Assembly (NCBI RefSeq): GCF_019891175.1
Contig: NZ_CP072600.1
Span: 558,001-622,000 of the forward strand
DNA length: 64,000 bases
From: Leptothermofonsia sichuanensis E412
GTDB taxonomy: Bacteria; Cyanobacteriota; Cyanobacteriia; Leptolyngbyales; Leptolyngbyaceae
Direction: 5' to 3'
Shown here piece by piece: positions 62,071 to 64,000 of the stretch. Under the pieces are notes generated by a model that was not told the origin of the DNA, searched no databases, and was given only the letters and a program-made list of their open reading frames with translations. Position 1 is the first letter of the stretch; each line of letters opens with the position of its first letter. A program made the position numbers and the translations under genes.

Positions 62071-63024
62071 TTGAAAAACGCAACACTCCATCAGTTAAAA
62101 GTATTTGAAGCCGTTGCCCGCCACAAAAGTTTTACCCGGGCGGCTGAAGAGTTGTTTTTGACTCAACCAACGGTTTCCATGCAGGTCAAGCAACTGTCTA
62201 AAGCGGTGGGTCTGCCTTTGTTTGAGCAGGTGGGTAAACGACTTTATCTAACGGAGGCAGGCAAGGAGCTTTATGCCACCTGCCGGGAAGTTTTTGAACG
62301 GTTATCACAGTTTGAAATCTCCATTGCTAATCTCAAAGGATTAAAGCAGGGAACGCTGCGGCTGGCAGTGGTGACCACCGCAAAATACGTTATTCCCCGG
62401 CTACTGGGTCCATTTTGTCTGCGCTATCCCGGCATTGATGTTTCGTTAACTGTGGATAACCATGAGCGGATTATTGATAGCCTGATCGACAATCGGGATG
62501 ATCTCTACATCTTGAGCCAGCCACCAGAAGATTTAGATGTGGCTATCCATCCATTCCTGGAAAATCCTCTGGTTGTCCTGGCATCCTGCAACCATCCGCT
62601 GGCCCATGAAAAGAATATCGCCCTCAAACGCATCTCGGAAGAACCCTTTATCATGCGAGAACCGGGGTCAGGTACTCGCAAATCCGTTCAGAAACTGTTT
62701 GATGAGCAGGGGTTGACCCTGAATGTAAAGCTTGACCTGGGCAGCAATGAAGCAATCAAGCAGGCGATCGCCGGTGGGCTGGGCATCTCTGTTCTTTCGC
62801 TCCATACCCTGGCGCTGGAGGGAACCAACAGCCCCCTCACCATTCTGGATGTGGAAAGCTTTCCCATTCAGCGCTACTGGTATGTCATCTATCCCGCCGG
62901 AAAGCAACTGTCTATCATCACCCAGGCTTTCTTTGATTATTTATTGAACGAGGGAAAAACCGTTGCAGAGCAAACCGCGTTTCAGGGAATTTTTGGCCAG
63001 GGAAGAACTGTAGAAAACGGGTAA
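62071..63024 (+). CDS. LysR-family regulator, RbcR/CmpR type
   Basis: About 317 residues if the TTG at 62071 is the start. This is supported by AAGGAG 7 bp upstream and by the LKNATLHQLKVFEAVARHKSF N-terminus, which fits cyanobacterial RbcR/CmpR proteins; an ATG at 61996 would add 25 atypical residues. HTH: SFTRAAEELFLTQPTVSMQVKQL. The effector domain follows (GLKQGTLRLAVVTTAKYVIPRLLGPF, EEPFIMREPGSGTRKSV, GSNEAIKQAIAGGLGISVLS). These regulators control Rubisco or inorganic-carbon genes by sensing metabolites; which one applies cannot be decided here, and no target gene is adjacent. Confidence 0.88.
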   Translation: MKNATLHQLKVFEAVARHKSFTRAAEELFLTQPTVSMQVKQLSKAVGLPLFEQVGKRLYLTEAGKELYATCREVFERLSQFEISIANLKGLKQGTLRLAVVTTAKYVIPRLLGPFCLRYPGIDVSLTVDNHERIIDSLIDNRDDLYILSQPPEDLDVAIHPFLENPLVVLASCNHPLAHEKNIALKRISEEPFIMREPGSGTRKSVQKLFDEQGLTLNVKLDLGSNEAIKQAIAGGLGISVLSLHTLALEGTNSPLTILDVESFPIQRYWYVIYPAGKQLSIITQAFFDYLLNEGKTVAEQTAFQGIFGQGRTVENG

Positions 63025-63050
63025 CCCTTCTGGTACCAGTACATCCTGTC

Positions 63051-63131
63051 GGGCATTGCTAAATCTGAGAATGAAAAAGGAGCTGGATGCTTGAAACTTC
63101 GTTTCAATTCATCCCGCTTTTCAGCAACGCC
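63051..63131. repeat. GGGCATTGCT repeat, right copy, inverted
   Basis: 81 bp, inverted relative to 61638-61718, beginning 27 bp after the LysR stop. A further TTAAATTTGACAGAGCACTA at about 63181-63200 resembles the end of the 100-bp MITE at 4307. Confidence 0.8.
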
Positions 63132-63197
63132 TCCTGTCGTAGATAATCCCTCAGCAACGTAGATTGGGTAGAGCGTTAGCTTAAATTTGACAGAGCA

Positions 63198-64000
63198 CTA
63201 TACTTCCGGCAATTGATACTGCTCCACAATCCGCCTGGCATACTCCGGCACATGCGTCTCCAGCTTTTCGGGATGGTTGCGCCTGACATAGAGGTAATTG
63301 CGGGTGAAGTGAGAGTCAATGGAGAAGCGTGCGTATTCCAGTCCTTTGGGACCAATTTTGTCGATGACCACCCCCATTAACCTGGCGGCCCACATGGGTA
63401 AGGTTACCCCTTTGTCGTAGGCAGGGATGCTCTGCTGCACAGCATTGTGGCGATCGCCCTGAGACATCACTGGCTGCATCTCAAGCTGATCCCTGACCAG
63501 ATCCAGCATTGCTTTGCCAGTCTCGTTCCGCACCACAATCCACTGCCAGCCAAAGGGTGCTCCCATATAACCCACGACCAAGTCAGCCAAAGAGTTGACA
63601 TAGTCAAAGCAACTCATGCAAGAAGGGGCAAACACATCCTTGAGCTGGTTAGTCTTCAGCCCAAAAAAGGGTACCGTTTCCACAGAACCATCTTCGTGCT
63701 TAAAGTGAACCCGGAAGTCCTGCATGAATTCGTAGTAAACAACCGTGTCGGGTGATCGGCTGGTGGTATCCAGGAATTTCTGCAATCCAGCACGGGTCAC
63801 ATTATCCACACAGGGAGTGCCCAGCACATAGAGCTTTTCCAGCCCCAGTTCCTGTTCTACACTTCGCAACGCCTGAATCTGACAACCAACCCCAATCACA
63901 AGCAACCGTTTCATTCCAGACTGTTCAATCTGCTCCAGGACAGACAGGTTAGGAGACAGGGTGGGCTTGTTCACACGCGCTGCCAGAATTTCCTCTGGGG
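63198..64000 (-). CDS. bciB: BciB-type ferredoxin-dependent divinyl chlorophyllide reductase, N-terminus beyond window
   Basis: At least 267 residues; the reading frame continues past position 64000 without a stop, and the GTG at 63974 is internal (PEEILAARVNKPTLSP). It belongs to the FrhB (F420-hydrogenase beta) family: LLVIGVGCQIQALRSVE, VLGTPCVDNVTRAGLQKFL, YYEFMQDFRVHFKHEDG, and FAPSCMSCFDYVNSLADLVVGYMG, with Cys residues for [4Fe-4S] clusters. In cyanobacteria such as Synechocystis the homologue reduces the 8-vinyl group of divinyl chlorophyllide. Plant 7-hydroxymethyl chlorophyll reductase is a close relative and cannot be ruled out by sequence alone. Confidence 0.85.
   Translation of the reverse strand, partial: PEEILAARVNKPTLSPNLSVLEQIEQSGMKRLLVIGVGCQIQALRSVEQELGLEKLYVLGTPCVDNVTRAGLQKFLDTTSRSPDTVVYYEFMQDFRVHFKHEDGSVETVPFFGLKTNQLKDVFAPSCMSCFDYVNSLADLVVGYMGAPFGWQWIVVRNETGKAMLDLVRDQLEMQPVMSQGDRHNAVQQSIPAYDKGVTLPMWAARLMGVVIDKIGPKGLEYARFSIDSHFTRNYLYVRRNHPEKLETHVPEYARRIVEQYQLPEV

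Overview
The window comes from a cyanobacterium, probably a filamentous Leptolyngbya-like lineage. GCGATCGC (HIP1) palindromes are scattered throughout. Cyanobacteria-typical genes are present: sqdB/sqdX, btpA, a BciB-type divinyl chlorophyllide reductase, a VKOR-thioredoxin fusion, a RbcR/CmpR-type LysR regulator, DUF6464 and AMIN-domain TonB receptors. A secreted protein carries a PTPA-CTERM-like tail. No rRNA, tRNA or CRISPR array was recognised.

Layout. 1-35 kb is mostly ordinary chromosome. It holds an ADP-ribosylglycohydrolase fragment, coaD with an overlapping coiled-coil gene, a GST, an IS630-type element, miaE, trpE, an RRM protein, a FIST protein next to a class III cyclase, aroK-sqdX-sqdB, an Anbu-type proteasome subunit, an ECF sigma/anti-sigma/Spy-like operon, a STAS-sugar transferase fusion, a membrane protein next to an Hsp70 homologue, btpA-thioredoxin-VKOR, rpsB-tsf, a site-2 protease and a HEAT-repeat protein. 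36-52 kb is an accessory iron-uptake region. A module (AraC regulator, Uma2 protein, toxin-antitoxin genes, PepSY membrane protein, AMIN-TonB receptor) occurs twice in tandem. The first AraC copy is destroyed by two independent IS630-family insertions, and several toxin-antitoxin genes sit between the transport genes. 52.7-61.2 kb is one plus-strand TonB/ABC uptake cluster: exbB, exbD, tonB, FecCD-type permease, ATPase, haem-type receptor, a VOC protein and a binding lipoprotein. 62-64 kb holds a LysR regulator flanked by inverted 81-bp repeats and the start-truncated bciB-like gene.

How the genes work together. The AraC-type regulators probably control the two siderophore-type receptors. The PepSY proteins may reduce the imported ferric complex at the inner membrane. 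ExbB/ExbD/TonB would energise all three receptors, and the FecCD/ATPase/lipoprotein set would complete import. BtpA, a lumenal thioredoxin and VKOR-Trx together suggest a photosystem-assembly/disulfide module.

Small repeats are the main non-genic signal. At least five families are visible: (i) elements of about 66 bp with AAGCCTATCCGAAAA ends, one of them split by an IS; (ii) 100-105 bp elements between CTAG sites, one inside an IS and a diverged one between sqdB and sqdX; (iii) AGACCTCCGAGG REP-like palindromes concentrated in the TonB/ABC cluster; (iv) ACCACAAAG-type hairpins; (v) 81-bp inverted copies around the LysR gene. Several are nested, so their relative insertion order can be read.
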